Assembly: GCF_013328205.1 (NCBI RefSeq)
Contig: NZ_JABULH010000007.1
Location: 1 to 64,000 of the forward strand
Length of the DNA: 64,000 nucleotides
Reading direction: 5' to 3'
Origin: Sphingomonas hominis
GTDB lineage: Bacteria > Pseudomonadota > Alphaproteobacteria > Sphingomonadales > Sphingomonadaceae
Shown: piece after piece, positions 41,920 to 49,827 of the stretch
Layout: the number at the start of each line of letters is the position of its first letter
How positions within the stretch are numbered: position 1 is the stretch's first letter
The notes under the pieces: generated by a model
The model's input: the letters and a program-made list of their open reading frames with translations, nothing else
Told to the model about the DNA's origin: nothing
Database searches by the model: none
Position numbers and translations under genes: made by a program

Positions 41920-42602
41920 CGGTTTTCTCCTTCGGCGAGACGGTCTCGCTCATATTCCGCCCTCGCAAACACGTCCCACGATGGCGGCGGTGGGGGTGGC
42001 GCAGCCTTCGGCTGCTCCGCGACGGACGTGTTTTCCTCGACCAGCGCGGCGAGCTGCGCAGCCGCGCTCGCCCCCTCGCTGGTATCTGTTGTGCCAGTGA
42101 ACGCGCTCACGCGGACCGTGACGGGCTGGATGCCGTCGGCGAAGCCAGCATTGCCGACGACCTTCCCGACATAGCCGTTTCTAAAGCCACGCGACTGCGA
42201 CCCGGTGTTATACATGGACAGGGCAATGCGAAGCGCGCGCTGGGGGTGAAGCCCTGCGCGCACGCTATGATAATTGCCGGACAGCACCGCACCTGCCGCA
42301 GCGATGTTGGTGCAGGGATCGAACACGTTGTCCCATGTCAGCCCGAGAGCCTTCATGTTCCGGGAGTTGATCTGACCGAGGCCGAGATCGACCGAATAGC
42401 CCTTGCTGACATAGTGGCGAGCGGTCTGCACCGCTTGAGCGACACTGGTCGCAGGCGCGGGCTGGCGAGCGATGCCGTTGACCCCGATCGCCAACTCGAA
42501 ACCGCGACTTTCGGTTTGAACGATCGCCGCGATGGTCGCGGGTGCGACGCTGGGCGCGCACTGCGCCGCGAGACCCATAATGACCGCGGCGGGGAGCGTC
42601 AT
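41916..42602 (-). CDS. virB1: VirB1-like lytic transglycosylase
   Basis: A 228-residue murein-degrading enzyme of the conjugation apparatus. The SLT domain has the catalytic glutamate in AIVQTESRGFELAIGVNG and the LGLGQINSRNMKALGLTWDNVFDPCTNIAAAGAVL motif; ALRIALSMYNTGS follows. The N-terminus is hydrophobic. A Pro/Ala-rich C-terminal tail is typical. It opens the peptidoglycan for the secretion channel. Overlaps both neighbours by four bases. Confidence 0.9.
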   Translation of the reverse strand: MTLPAAVIMGLAAQCAPSVAPATIAAIVQTESRGFELAIGVNGIARQPAPATSVAQAVQTARHYVSKGYSVDLGLGQINSRNMKALGLTWDNVFDPCTNIAAAGAVLSGNYHSVRAGLHPQRALRIALSMYNTGSQSRGFRNGYVGKVVGNAGFADGIQPVTVRVSAFTGTTDTSEGASAAAQLAALVEENTSVAEQPKAAPPPPPPSWDVFARAEYERDRLAEGENR

Positions 42603-43000
42603 TGTCGCTCCAAATCTGCAGACCCTAGCGCACCACCGGGCTGCGCCGTGCCCTCCGCTAGAGCCACCTGCGTCGCCGTTGGCACCGTGTAGCGTGTTCG
42701 GGTGCCGTCGGTCATGGTCATCACGACATAGCCAGGCCGCCCGTTCTTCGGCTTGGTATAGTCGGTCTTGCGGACACCGCCCGCGCTACAGGTCGGAAAG
42801 CCCCCGCCGAGCGCAAGATGCGAGATGAGCTTGCGGATCGGCGGCACGCATTCGGCGAATTGCATCCATCCACCGGGGTTGCTGGCGCATAGCAGCACCT
42901 CGCAAGCCCAGGTCGAGTCGGCGGCGCGAGCGGGCGTCGCTGCGATAGAGCCGGTCGCAAGGGCAACGGCGGCAACGGATGAACACAAGCGATTTGCCAT
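42599..43000 (-). CDS. TrbM/KikA-like conjugation protein
   Basis: A 133-residue exported protein. A signal peptide ends AATPARAAD; the mature N-terminus WACEVLLCASNPGGWMQFAECVPPIRKLISHLALGGGFPTC shows the TrbM/KikA cysteine pattern (four cysteines, PPI). Members occur in conjugative mating-pair genes of IncP and related plasmids; the role is unclear. It is the first gene of the trbM-virB1-virB2-virB3 operon. Confidence 0.85.
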   Translation of the reverse strand: MANRLCSSVAAVALATGSIAATPARAADSTWACEVLLCASNPGGWMQFAECVPPIRKLISHLALGGGFPTCSAGGVRKTDYTKPKNGRPGYVVMTMTDGTRTRYTVPTATQVALAEGTAQPGGALGSADLERQ

Positions 43001-43111
43001 GTTTTCACTCCTGTCGTGATGACAGGGTAAGTCGCTTATGATTTCACCGATACCCCTTTGTGCCTCGCTTCACCCCTTTTTGAGAACGGTTTGCAGAACA
43101 CCCAATTCGGA

Positions 43112-43399
43112 TCAAAAAGCGCTTGTGTCTTCTAATCCGGGATGAGGATGGACGTGGATAATCCCGTCATACCCATAGCCTAGGACTACATGACGGATCG
43201 CTGAAGAAACCTTTTTATACAATCTGATACGCTTCTTGTCATACAGCGCGACATGGAACAGGGCTGACTTCCGCCAACTCACTCGAATATTGATATGCCA
43301 CTTGCCGGAGTCGTGCTGACACACATGCACATCGGTGATGGTGCCACCTGGCGGGCGTTGCGAAGTCAGCTCGCGCTCAAGTATCAGCTCTAATTCCAT
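43112..43399 (-). CDS. hypothetical plasmid protein
   Basis: A 95-residue soluble protein with regular alternating hydrophobic residues (GTITDVHVCQHDSGKWHINIRVSW, ALFHVALYDKKRIRLYKK), probably a small beta-rich fold. No family recognised. The local GC content is lower than in neighbours, hinting at separate acquisition. It lies between the conjugation operon and the primase-like gene, and is divergent from the latter. Confidence 0.55.
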   Translation of the reverse strand: MELELILERELTSQRPPGGTITDVHVCQHDSGKWHINIRVSWRKSALFHVALYDKKRIRLYKKVSSAIRHVVLGYGYDGIIHVHPHPGLEDTSAF

Positions 43400-43493
43400 T
43401 CCGCCCCGCGATGAGTGATTCTATATGTTTTCGCTGGCGTCCACGTTAACGCCGCTTTAGCAATTATGCGGGCATAGATGGGAGTGTCCAGAG

Positions 43494-44378
43494 ATGGCCC
43501 GGCGAGACGCAGCATCGATCGAGGACCAGGCCGAGCGGATCGTTCGTCAGCTCGGTGGCAAATGGCAGGGTGACTTCGCTATGTGCCGCTGCCCTGCGCA
43601 CGCTGATGGCAAGGCCAGCTTGTCGATCAGGGTGGGCGAGCGCGCCGTCCTCTTCCATTGCTTCGCGGGCTGCGCGGCAGACGCCATCATGTCCGCACTG
43701 CGTTCGGGCAAGATCCTCGCACCCGCTGACCACGACCCAGGCCAGCGGCAGGAGAACAAGGCCGACCTCAACAAGCTCGCGCTGGCGGTGTGGCGTCACG
43801 CCGAGCCCTTCGCCGGCACGCTCGCCGATCGCTACCTGCGCGAGGGGCGCCACATCATCCCGGACGGCATCAACGCCCGCTTCGACCCGCGATGCCAATG
43901 CGGCGCAGGTGCCGCCAAGGCGTTCGCGCCGGCGCTCATCGTGCCGATCGAAGAAGACTCCGGCGTTGTCGCCATCCATCGCACCTTCCTGCGCCCTGAC
44001 GGACGCTGGAAGGCCGACATGAACGAGCCCAAGCGGATGCTCGGTAATCCCGGTTGCGGCGCGGTCCGCTGGGGCGGCATTCCGCTCGATGGCGTCCTGC
44101 GCCTCGCCGAAGGCGTCGAGGACGCCGCCAGCGTGATGAACATGCTCGAACCCGGGCGCTTCGTGTGGCCCGTCCTCGGCATTGAGCGCTATCAGGCAGT
44201 CGCTATCCCGGAGAGCGTCCACACCGTTGTCATCTACAGCCAGCATGGGGGCGAGGCGGCGCGCGCGATCGAGCGCGCCACCCCGCACCTGACGGCCAAC
44301 GGCCGCCAGCTCGTCGTCAAGCCGCCGCCCCACGCTGGTGACTGGAACGATCTCCTTCGCGAGATACGTTCATTATGA
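43494..44378 (+). CDS. toprim-domain protein with CHC2-like zinc finger (primase-like)
   Basis: A 294-residue plasmid protein. The N-terminal zinc-finger-like motif is CRCPAHADGKASLSIRV ... LFHCFAGCAADAI (Cys33, His36, Cys56, Cys60), as in DnaG CHC2 domains. The C-terminal toprim-like part includes LRLAEGVEDAASVMNML, TVVIYSQHGGEAARAIERA and HAGDWNDLLREI. Such proteins prime DNA during plasmid replication or conjugative transfer. The stop overlaps the next ATG by four bases. Confidence 0.85.
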   Translation: MARRDAASIEDQAERIVRQLGGKWQGDFAMCRCPAHADGKASLSIRVGERAVLFHCFAGCAADAIMSALRSGKILAPADHDPGQRQENKADLNKLALAVWRHAEPFAGTLADRYLREGRHIIPDGINARFDPRCQCGAGAAKAFAPALIVPIEEDSGVVAIHRTFLRPDGRWKADMNEPKRMLGNPGCGAVRWGGIPLDGVLRLAEGVEDAASVMNMLEPGRFVWPVLGIERYQAVAIPESVHTVVIYSQHGGEAARAIERATPHLTANGRQLVVKPPPHAGDWNDLLREIRSL

Positions 44379-44974
44379 AGCTGTTCCCCGGCGCGACGCG
44401 GTTCCAACGATGGACGATGGGTGCGACGTTCCTGATCGTCGCGACCTACGCGATTTCGCAGAACAAGCAGTCGCTGGTCGAAGTCTCGAAGACGCGGCTT
44501 TCGTCGCCAACTCCCAGAATCATCGATGGGGATACCGTCGACTTCGCCAACGGGCGGGTGCGAATTGTCGGGATCGACGCGCCAGATGACGACTTGCCGC
44601 AGCTTAAAGCTGTTTCGAGTGACGTGTTACGGGGTCTGGTGGCACGTGACGGCGGGATGGACTGCTCGGTATCGATGTTCGACTATGCGCTGCGTCGGGA
44701 GAACCAGTGTCGCACCGACCCTAAAAGCTATGGGCGCTTGAACCTGGCTTGTCGCTTTCCCGCCAACAAGGCGAGTGTGGGGGCCACGATGGTCGCTCAA
44801 GGATATGCCGTCGATTACCGGGTGTTTTCAGGCGGAGCCTATGTCGACTTGATGCAGAAAGCCGCAGCGAGGCGAGCGGGTCTATGGGGTGTCGACTATG
44901 AAGCGATGCGTCAACTTGCTGTTCGCAGGGCACAGGTGCCGCAGGGATGCGAGGTGGGAACGATCAAGCAGTAA
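44375..44974 (+). CDS. SNase-like thermonuclease homologue
   Basis: A 199-residue protein with an N-terminal signal anchor (WTMGATFLIVATYAISQ) and a staphylococcal-nuclease-like OB fold: RIIDGDTVDFANGRVRIVGIDAPD, then AQGYAVDYR and AARRAGLWGVDY. The family hydrolyses DNA or RNA using Asp, Arg and Glu residues; the Asp in DGDTV and Arg in RIVGIDAP are present. SNase-like genes are common on conjugative plasmids, perhaps acting in DNA processing or competition. Coupled to the primase-like gene. Confidence 0.85.
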   Translation: MKLFPGATRFQRWTMGATFLIVATYAISQNKQSLVEVSKTRLSSPTPRIIDGDTVDFANGRVRIVGIDAPDDDLPQLKAVSSDVLRGLVARDGGMDCSVSMFDYALRRENQCRTDPKSYGRLNLACRFPANKASVGATMVAQGYAVDYRVFSGGAYVDLMQKAAARRAGLWGVDYEAMRQLAVRRAQVPQGCEVGTIKQ

Positions 44975-44976
44975 GC

Positions 44977-44995
44977 CGGGCCTGCCTTCGGCCCG
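44977..44995 (+). terminator. stem-loop after the nuclease gene
   Basis: CGGGCC, loop TGCCTTC, GGCCCG. A perfect 6-bp stem directly after the stop codon. There is no T-run, so efficiency is uncertain. Confidence 0.4.
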
Positions 44996-45132
44996 CGCTC
45001 TACTTCGCACCGTGTGCCACGCCGCTCCGCGGAACCCCGTCGCCGGGCTTCCGCCCATGCGGGTGACGATCAGGCTAGGCCATAGCGGGCCGCCCCTGCG
45101 GGCGGGCGCTGCCTATGCGGAGAACCGCTCCA

Positions 45133-45456
45133 ATGCTTGAGCGCGGTTCGCCTAGAGCGGTCCTGATCGGCCGCTGGGGGATCGCCCTCTCGCTGGTCGC
45201 CGGTGCCGTCCTGACGGGGCGCATCCTCCGTAATTACCCCTACCTGCTGCCTAACCGCCTGCCCGGTTTAGTCCTCTACGAAATGGGTCCGGCGCTGATC
45301 CTGGCGCTCGCGATCGGGACCTCCATCGCCATCACCGACACATCGCGTCCCGGCGTCCGAGCGCGGCTCGCGCTGTTCGTGATCGCCGCGCTGCTCGCGG
45401 GTACGATCACCCTTGCCGTTGAGTTCGGCGCGGTCCTGGGAGGTCAGTGGCTATGA
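45133..45456 (+). CDS. small membrane protein of unknown function
   Basis: 107 residues from ATG 45133 (MLERGSPRAVLIGRWG); an ATG six codons upstream is an alternative. Three hydrophobic segments: WGIALSLVAGAVLTGRIL, GPALILALAIGTSIAI and ALFVIAALLAGTITLAVEFGAVLGG. No family recognised. It is followed by the first copy of the 16-bp palindrome. Confidence 0.6.
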   Translation: MLERGSPRAVLIGRWGIALSLVAGAVLTGRILRNYPYLLPNRLPGLVLYEMGPALILALAIGTSIAITDTSRPGVRARLALFVIAALLAGTITLAVEFGAVLGGQWL

Positions 45457-45467
45457 GGACGACGGGC

Positions 45468-45483
45468 TGTGCCACGTGGCACA
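45468..45483. promoter_or_regulatory. palindrome TGTGCCACGTGGCACA, copy 1
   Basis: A perfect 16-bp palindrome between the small membrane-protein gene and the gene at 45534. Identical copies are at 46860-46875 and 48589-48604. Recurrence in the intergenic regions of a plasmid backbone suggests an operator for a plasmid-wide regulator, comparable in logic to KorA/KorB sites. Confidence 0.75.
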
Positions 45484-45533
45484 CCCTCTCTCCGTTCCCT
45501 ACATTCCGGCCAATCATCCCGCCGGAGACCGCT

Positions 45534-45791
45534 ATGCCGATCGAACCGTTCGTCCTGATCGTGGCAGACCACGACAATCATACGTTTTCGGTCGAGGGGC
45601 CGATGGTTGACGACAATCCGTGGTCAAAGCCCGTCGTTGACGCCCAGGAAGGCGGCAAGCGGCACATCAACTGCTTCGTGCCGGGTGGCCCCGCCAAGCA
45701 CGACGCCGGGATCGCTGCGCGTGAATATAATCGGGAGTATAACTACACCCAGGTTCCCGCTGGTTCGATCGTAAGTCGTAAACCTTGGTGA
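45534..45791 (+). CDS. hypothetical plasmid protein downstream of the palindrome
   Basis: 85 residues from ATG 45534 (MPIEPFVLIVADHDNHTFSV). It appears soluble: VEGPMVDDNPWSKPVVDAQEGGKRHINCFVPGG and a Tyr/Asn-rich end. No family recognised. The start is chosen because upstream in-frame codons would run through the palindrome. It lies about 50 bp after that palindrome, so may be regulated by it. Confidence 0.6.
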   Translation: MPIEPFVLIVADHDNHTFSVEGPMVDDNPWSKPVVDAQEGGKRHINCFVPGGPAKHDAGIAAREYNREYNYTQVPAGSIVSRKPW

Positions 45792-45855
45792 TCGGCGGGC
45801 CTGAGGCTGCCCCCAAGGCGTTCGTGATCCGATTGCCATCGGCTATGTCGGGGGA

Positions 45856-46833
45856 ATGACATGGAAACCCCGCAATCTGCGCGAGCTGGGCCGGATGATC
45901 GTCGGCGATGCCGAATACTTTCAGTATCGGTCGAGCAAGTACATCACCGAGTTTTTCGAGGATTGCGATCTCGAGTTCGTCCATCAGGGTGAAACCCGAC
46001 CAGCGTGGGCGGCAGAGCGGGTCGAGGAAGTCCTGGCGATGCCCAAGGCGTCCGCGACATCAATGCCCGACGCGTTCGTGCGGATCATTCGTCGGCTGCT
46101 AGACAGAGGCGAGGTCGTCAACGACGATGCGGGGCGTAGCCTTGCCCTAGGCGCCCTGAACATCACGCTCGCGCGAGAGGGATGGGAAGCCTTCTACGAC
46201 GATCACGGCATTGCCCAGATCAAGCACATCGCGACCAACACCGTCGCGCAGATGGCGAACCCGCACCGACCCTTCACGCCGTCAGAGCTGGAGCGGCGCG
46301 ACCAGCTCCTCGCCTACCTCGGCCGCTGCTCCGAAGACGAGCTCATCGAGGACGTTCTGCTACCGCTGTTCCGACAGCTCGGCTTCCACCGCATCACCGC
46401 AGCGGGCCACAGGGACAAGGCGCTGGAGTACGGCAAGGACGTCTGGATGAAATACACCCTGCCGACGCTCCACGTCCTTTATTTCGGCATCCAGGCCAAA
46501 AAGGGGAAGCTCGATTCCTCCGGCGTCAGCACCAGCAACGTCGCCGAGATCCACAACCAGGTGTCGATGATGCTCGGGCACGAAATCTTCGATCCGGAAC
46601 TCAGCCGCCGCGTTCTGGTCGATCATGCCTTCATCGTCGCCGGCGGCGAGATCACCAAGCAGGCGCGCAACTGGATCGGCAACAAACTCGACGCGAGCAA
46701 ACGATCGCAGGTCATGTTCATGGATCGCGATGACATCCTGAACCTTTTCGTCGTCAACAATCTGCCCCTACCCAAAGCCGCCCTTCCCTCCCCGCCTTCG
46801 GCATGGGATCTGGACGAGGACGTGCCGTTCTAG
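45856..46833 (+). CDS. putative abortive-infection protein: AbiJ-like N-terminus and nuclease-like domain
   Basis: A 325-residue protein. Residues 1-125 form a helical domain (LRELGRMIVGDAEYFQYRSSKYITEFFEDCDL, RIIRRLLDRGEVVND, LNITLAREGWEAFYDDHG) that recalls the AbiJ N-terminal domains of conflict systems. Residues about 150-300 look like a restriction-endonuclease fold: EDVLLPLFRQLGFHRI, then E191-YGKD195 and GIQAKKGK with Gln213 and Lys215, a plausible D...QxK active site. It is a single gene on a conjugative-plasmid backbone, flanked by two copies of the palindrome. A defence effector is likely but unproven. Confidence 0.65.
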   Translation: MTWKPRNLRELGRMIVGDAEYFQYRSSKYITEFFEDCDLEFVHQGETRPAWAAERVEEVLAMPKASATSMPDAFVRIIRRLLDRGEVVNDDAGRSLALGALNITLAREGWEAFYDDHGIAQIKHIATNTVAQMANPHRPFTPSELERRDQLLAYLGRCSEDELIEDVLLPLFRQLGFHRITAAGHRDKALEYGKDVWMKYTLPTLHVLYFGIQAKKGKLDSSGVSTSNVAEIHNQVSMMLGHEIFDPELSRRVLVDHAFIVAGGEITKQARNWIGNKLDASKRSQVMFMDRDDILNLFVVNNLPLPKAALPSPPSAWDLDEDVPF

Positions 46834-46859
46834 CGGCATGTCAGTGCTGGTGTAGAGGG

Positions 46860-46875
46860 TGTGCCACGTGGCACA
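46860..46875. promoter_or_regulatory. palindrome TGTGCCACGTGGCACA, copy 2
   Basis: A perfect 16-bp copy 27 bp after the putative Abi gene. Both flanking genes end here (convergent), so it is not in an obvious promoter position. Confidence 0.7.
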
Positions 46876-46900
46876 GACGCGCGAGCGGCAGATAAGCCAA

Positions 46901-46923
46901 GGGCCGCCCTTTTGAGGCGGCCC
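46901..46923. terminator. strong stem-loop between convergent genes
   Basis: GGGCCGCC, loop CTTTTGA, GGCGGCCC: a perfect 8-bp GC-rich stem between the Abi-like gene (ending 46833) and the toxin-like gene (ending 47042 on the other strand). Likely a bidirectional terminator. The remainder of the 208-bp gap shows no gene. Confidence 0.55.
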
Positions 46924-47041
46924 CGACCGTTTAGTTCCCTTGCGGGAAACGGACACTCCCCAGGGGGAGGCCGCGCGTGCTCCCCATGTAGAAACCCATC
47001 TCTTAGGATTCAACTAAAATCTGAAATACCCCCAGCGCCCG

Positions 47042-47473
47042 CTAAGCCGCAGGCGCAGCAGGCGCGGGCGCAGGCAGCGCCGACGGGACCGGCAGCCACG
47101 CCAGCACAAGGCGCAGCATGTCGTCGAACTCGGCGACAGGCATACGCACGATGCCGCCCTTGTCGGGCGTCAGGCGGCTCACCGCCACGGTCGTGGGCTT
47201 GTCGCAGATCGCGAATGCGGCGCGGCCGTCGATCGTCGTCTGCAACGGGAACGCCCACTTGTTGCCCGGCTGCGCCTGCGTGGAGCAAGGAACCACCGTC
47301 ACCGCGCCGTGAAGCGTGTTCTTGAACGACAGGATCACGACAGGGCGCCGCTTCCAGAACTCCGGAAGGTGGGCGTCCTGCGGAAAGTCGCACCAATAGA
47401 GCTGCCGAATGCTCGGTGCCGCCGTGACCTTGGGCGGCACCCTCGGCGGCGCCTCCTGAACATGCGCGTTCAC
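47042..47473 (-). CDS. PemK/MazF-like toxin-family protein
   Basis: A 143-residue protein. The core IRQLYWCDFPQDAHLPEFWKRRPVVILSFKN followed by GAVTVVPCSTQAQPGN matches the N-terminal beta-barrel of PemK/MazF-family endoribonucleases; the Arg-Pro-Val and PCST parts are conserved positions. It has an Ala/Pro-rich tail. It starts in a four-base ATGA overlap with the winged-helix gene upstream, where a toxin-antitoxin operon would have its antitoxin. RNase activity is inferred, not shown. Confidence 0.78.
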   Translation of the reverse strand: MNAHVQEAPPRVPPKVTAAPSIRQLYWCDFPQDAHLPEFWKRRPVVILSFKNTLHGAVTVVPCSTQAQPGNKWAFPLQTTIDGRAAFAICDKPTTVAVSRLTPDKGGIVRMPVAEFDDMLRLVLAWLPVPSALPAPAPAAPAA

Positions 47474-47958
47474 GCCTCGTCATCCTTCTCCACCAAGCGC
47501 AGCTTGGGGGCACCGCGCCGGTTCTCGCGACGCTTCGCCAGCTCCGACTTGTCCTTGATCTCGGCCAACTTCTCCGCCGCGAACGGCGCGGCGGCCTCAA
47601 TCAAGCCGTCGAGGTGATAGATGTTGGTTCGGCTCCCCGTCTCGGTCCGCCGCTCCTCGCGACGGATATAGCCCGCCCCTTCCAGGCCAGCGATATGCTT
47701 CTGGATCGTGCGCGGATGGACGTTCATGGCCTTCGCCATCGTGGCCTTGGACGGGAAGGGTTTGCCTTCCGCCGTCCACCACTTGCTCGCCAGATACACG
47801 ACGATGTTGAGGTCGAGCGGTTCGAGGCCAAGCTGACGCTGGTTCTCGATGATGACGCTCGGCAACGCGGTCCATCCCGCATCCATCAGCGGCTTGGTCC
47901 ACTTCTTCTCGTTCGTCCGCAGATCGGCGCTGCTGTCCGTTTGCTTCTTCGCAGCCAT
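47470..47958 (-). CDS. winged-helix DNA-binding protein (HTH_36-like), partner of PemK-like protein
   Basis: 162 residues from ATG 47958 (MAAKKQTDSSADLRTN). The centre is LEPLDLNIVVYLASKWWTAEGKPFPSKATMAKAMNVHPRTIQKHIAGLEGAGYIRREER, a winged helix of the HTH_36 type found in plasmid replication or regulatory proteins. The C-terminus is helical and basic. It could be a replication initiator-like protein, a regulator, or an atypical antitoxin for the overlapping PemK-like gene. The upstream region has no other gene for 260 bp. Confidence 0.78.
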   Translation of the reverse strand: MAAKKQTDSSADLRTNEKKWTKPLMDAGWTALPSVIIENQRQLGLEPLDLNIVVYLASKWWTAEGKPFPSKATMAKAMNVHPRTIQKHIAGLEGAGYIRREERRTETGSRTNIYHLDGLIEAAAPFAAEKLAEIKDKSELAKRRENRRGAPKLRLVEKDDEA

Positions 47959-48218
47959 AGGTCTAATCCTTTCTCGACTGCGGATATGACCTTCGCGCGA
48001 GCATCGTTCAAGTTTGAGGGGGCGGCGCTGGGGGCACCCTCCCCGGGCGTTGAGGCCCCCCACTCCCCGGGCCGATGCGCCCAGGAGCCGGGAGCCGCTG
48101 GGGGCCTACAAAGTAGAGGCATTGCTCCATGTAGGAACCGCTCAGGCTACACTCCTGGCGTATGAACCGAGGATAAGCCAACGGGGAGCCCCCACGGCCT
48201 CCCCCTTCCCCCCGAAAT
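47959..48218. other. 260-bp GC-rich intergenic region
   Basis: No gene. It contains GC-rich tracts (about 48010-48110) with several short inverted repeats, and lies upstream of the winged-helix gene and downstream of the small gene at 48219. It may hold the promoter of the winged-helix/PemK pair. Confidence 0.35.
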
Positions 48219-48494
48219 TCAGATGAAGGCTTCGTCCGCGAGGTTGCCGTCGCGGGATTCGACTATCAACGCCGCCGTGTCTTCCCGATCGCGCGGGTTG
48301 AACACGCGGCCCACCACCGTCCAGATCGAGCGGTTCTGCGGCATGTTGCGATCCTGGCCTTGCAGCACGCCGGGGTCGACGATCGTGTCCCCGATCATGG
48401 GCACCTGACCGGCGAACTGCTCCAATCCGAACTCGATCTGGCCGTCGAATACCTTGCCGGCAGGATCACGGTGTAGAATCCGGATGTTCGTCAC
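48219..48494 (-). CDS. small hypothetical plasmid protein
   Basis: 91 residues from GTG 48494 (VTNIRILHRDPAGKVFDGQIEFG). The remainder, VPMIGDTIVDPGVLQGQDRNMPQNRSIWTVVGRVFNPRDREDTAALIVESRDGN, reads like a compact beta-rich protein with conserved-looking turns. An upstream extension of the frame would pass through the palindrome and stem-loop region and is rejected. No family recognised. It is divergent from the ArdC gene, sharing a 409-bp control region. Confidence 0.6.
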   Translation of the reverse strand: MTNIRILHRDPAGKVFDGQIEFGLEQFAGQVPMIGDTIVDPGVLQGQDRNMPQNRSIWTVVGRVFNPRDREDTAALIVESRDGNLADEAFI

Positions 48495-48585
48495 GTCTCG
48501 ATCGCTCCGCCTTGGTGGGCCTTGATCGCCGAAGACGCGTGCGGTGCCAAGAGGCGCTGAACCGATCGCCCCAACGCATTGGATG

Positions 48586-48607
48586 AGGTGTGCCACGTGG
48601 CACACCT
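48586..48607. promoter_or_regulatory. palindrome copy 3, extended to 22 bp
   Basis: TGTGCCACGTGGCACA at 48589-48604 extended by AGG / CCT on either side into a perfect 22-bp palindrome. It lies between the divergent small gene (start 48494) and ardC (start 48904). Confidence 0.75.
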
Positions 48608-48676
48608 GCCGGCGCGCCGAGGCGCGACATATACCCGTTGGCGCCGCAGCCCTCCCCCAGAGGGCCGCTGGCGCTG

Positions 48677-48709
48677 GGGAACGCCAAGGGCGGCTGCCCT
48701 TTCGTTCCC
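48677..48709. other. long interrupted hairpin upstream of ardC
   Basis: GGGAACG pairs with CGTTCCC (outer), and AAGGGC with GCCCTT (inner) around GGCT. This long stem-loop is in the leader region between the palindrome and ardC. It could be a terminator of a short leader transcript or a protein-binding site. No other gene is seen in 48495-48903. Confidence 0.45.
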
Positions 48710-48903
48710 GAACGACAATCAGGCCCCCCGTGTAATCCGCCAAGCGCGGCACCCGACGACCTTGCGGACGTCGGCCGCGCTAGGGCGGCTCGCCCGCACC
48801 AGGGGCCAGATTCTCGCCCTCCCTCCCCATCCCGTTCCTCGCCGGAAAGGCAGAGCCGGTTGCTGTTGCGACCGGCTTTCAGCCTCAAGGAAAGGAAGAA
48901 ATC

Positions 48904-49827
48904 ATGCGACGGATCACCGACAACCGCGCCGACATCTATCAGGAAATCACCGACCAGATGATTGCCTTGATCGAGGCGGGCACCCGGCCTTGGTCGAAAT
49001 CGTGGAACGGCAGCACCGCGCCGAATATCCCCCTGCGCTCGACGGGCGTTCCCTATCGCGGCATCAACGTCCTGACCCTTTGGATTGCCGCCATGACGAA
49101 GGGCTATGCCTCGCCGCATTGGCTCACCTTCAAGCAGGCGCTCGCGCTTGGCGGTTGCGTCCGCAAGGGCGAAAAGGGCTCCACTGTCGTCTATGCCAAC
49201 AAGATCGAGGTCGACGCCGACAAGGGCGGAGAGCGTGGCGAGGAAGGCAAGCGTCAGGTGGCGTTCCTCAAGCGTTACACCGTCTTCAATGCCGAGCAGA
49301 TCGACGGCATCGAGGCGAAATATCCCACCCCCGCGCCGATCATCACCGCGACCAATCCCGACGAGCGGGACGCCGAACTGGACGCGCTTTTTGCCCGCGT
49401 GCCCGTCACCCTCAAGCATTTAGGCTCGCAGCCCTATTATCAGCCGAGCGGCGACCATGTCGTCATGCCGCAGTTTACCGACTTCCACACCAGCGATGAC
49501 TATTATTCGACCCTAGCGCACGAGCTTTGCCACGCGACGGGACACGTCGACCGGCTCGCCCGTCCCTCCCTCATTTCCACGAAGCGCGAGGATTATGCCC
49601 GCGAGGAACTGGTTGCCGAGCTTGGGGCCGCGTTCGTCAGCGCGACCATCGGGATCAAGCTACACGACCGCGAGGACCACGCCGCCTATCTGGCGAGCTG
49701 GCTTCAAGCCCTCCGCAACGACAAGCGTTGCATCTTCACCGCCGCGACGCAGGCGCAGGCCGCAGCCGATTGGCTCTTGAGCCGCATGGCAATCGAGACC
49801 GCCCCCGAGCTTGAGGAGGCGGCATGA
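48904..49827 (+). CDS. ardC: ArdC-like antirestriction protein with zincin domain
   Basis: A 307-residue protein. The N-terminal ArdC domain reads DIYQEITDQMIALIEAGTRPWSKSW ... YRGINVLTLWIAA, a single-strand DNA-binding fold. The C-terminal zincin-like peptidase domain has HELCHATGH at residues 206-214 (HExxH plus the third histidine) and EELVAELGAAFVSATIG with the downstream glutamate. Such proteins protect incoming plasmid DNA from host restriction during conjugation. The start is preceded by AAGGAAAGGAAG, an excellent ribosome-binding site. A small overlapping gene follows. Confidence 0.93.
   Translation: MRRITDNRADIYQEITDQMIALIEAGTRPWSKSWNGSTAPNIPLRSTGVPYRGINVLTLWIAAMTKGYASPHWLTFKQALALGGCVRKGEKGSTVVYANKIEVDADKGGERGEEGKRQVAFLKRYTVFNAEQIDGIEAKYPTPAPIITATNPDERDAELDALFARVPVTLKHLGSQPYYQPSGDHVVMPQFTDFHTSDDYYSTLAHELCHATGHVDRLARPSLISTKREDYAREELVAELGAAFVSATIGIKLHDREDHAAYLASWLQALRNDKRCIFTAATQAQAAADWLLSRMAIETAPELEEAA

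Noticed and set aside
46901-46923. Possible replication origin in the hairpin region between 46.83 and 47.04 kb
   Set aside because: There are no iterons, no DnaA-box cluster and no AT-rich unwinding tract; a terminator between convergent genes is simpler.
46861-47325. 154-codon plus-strand frame starting in the palindrome
   Set aside because: Antisense to the PemK-like gene and passes through a terminator hairpin; Arg/Pro/Ala-rich product.
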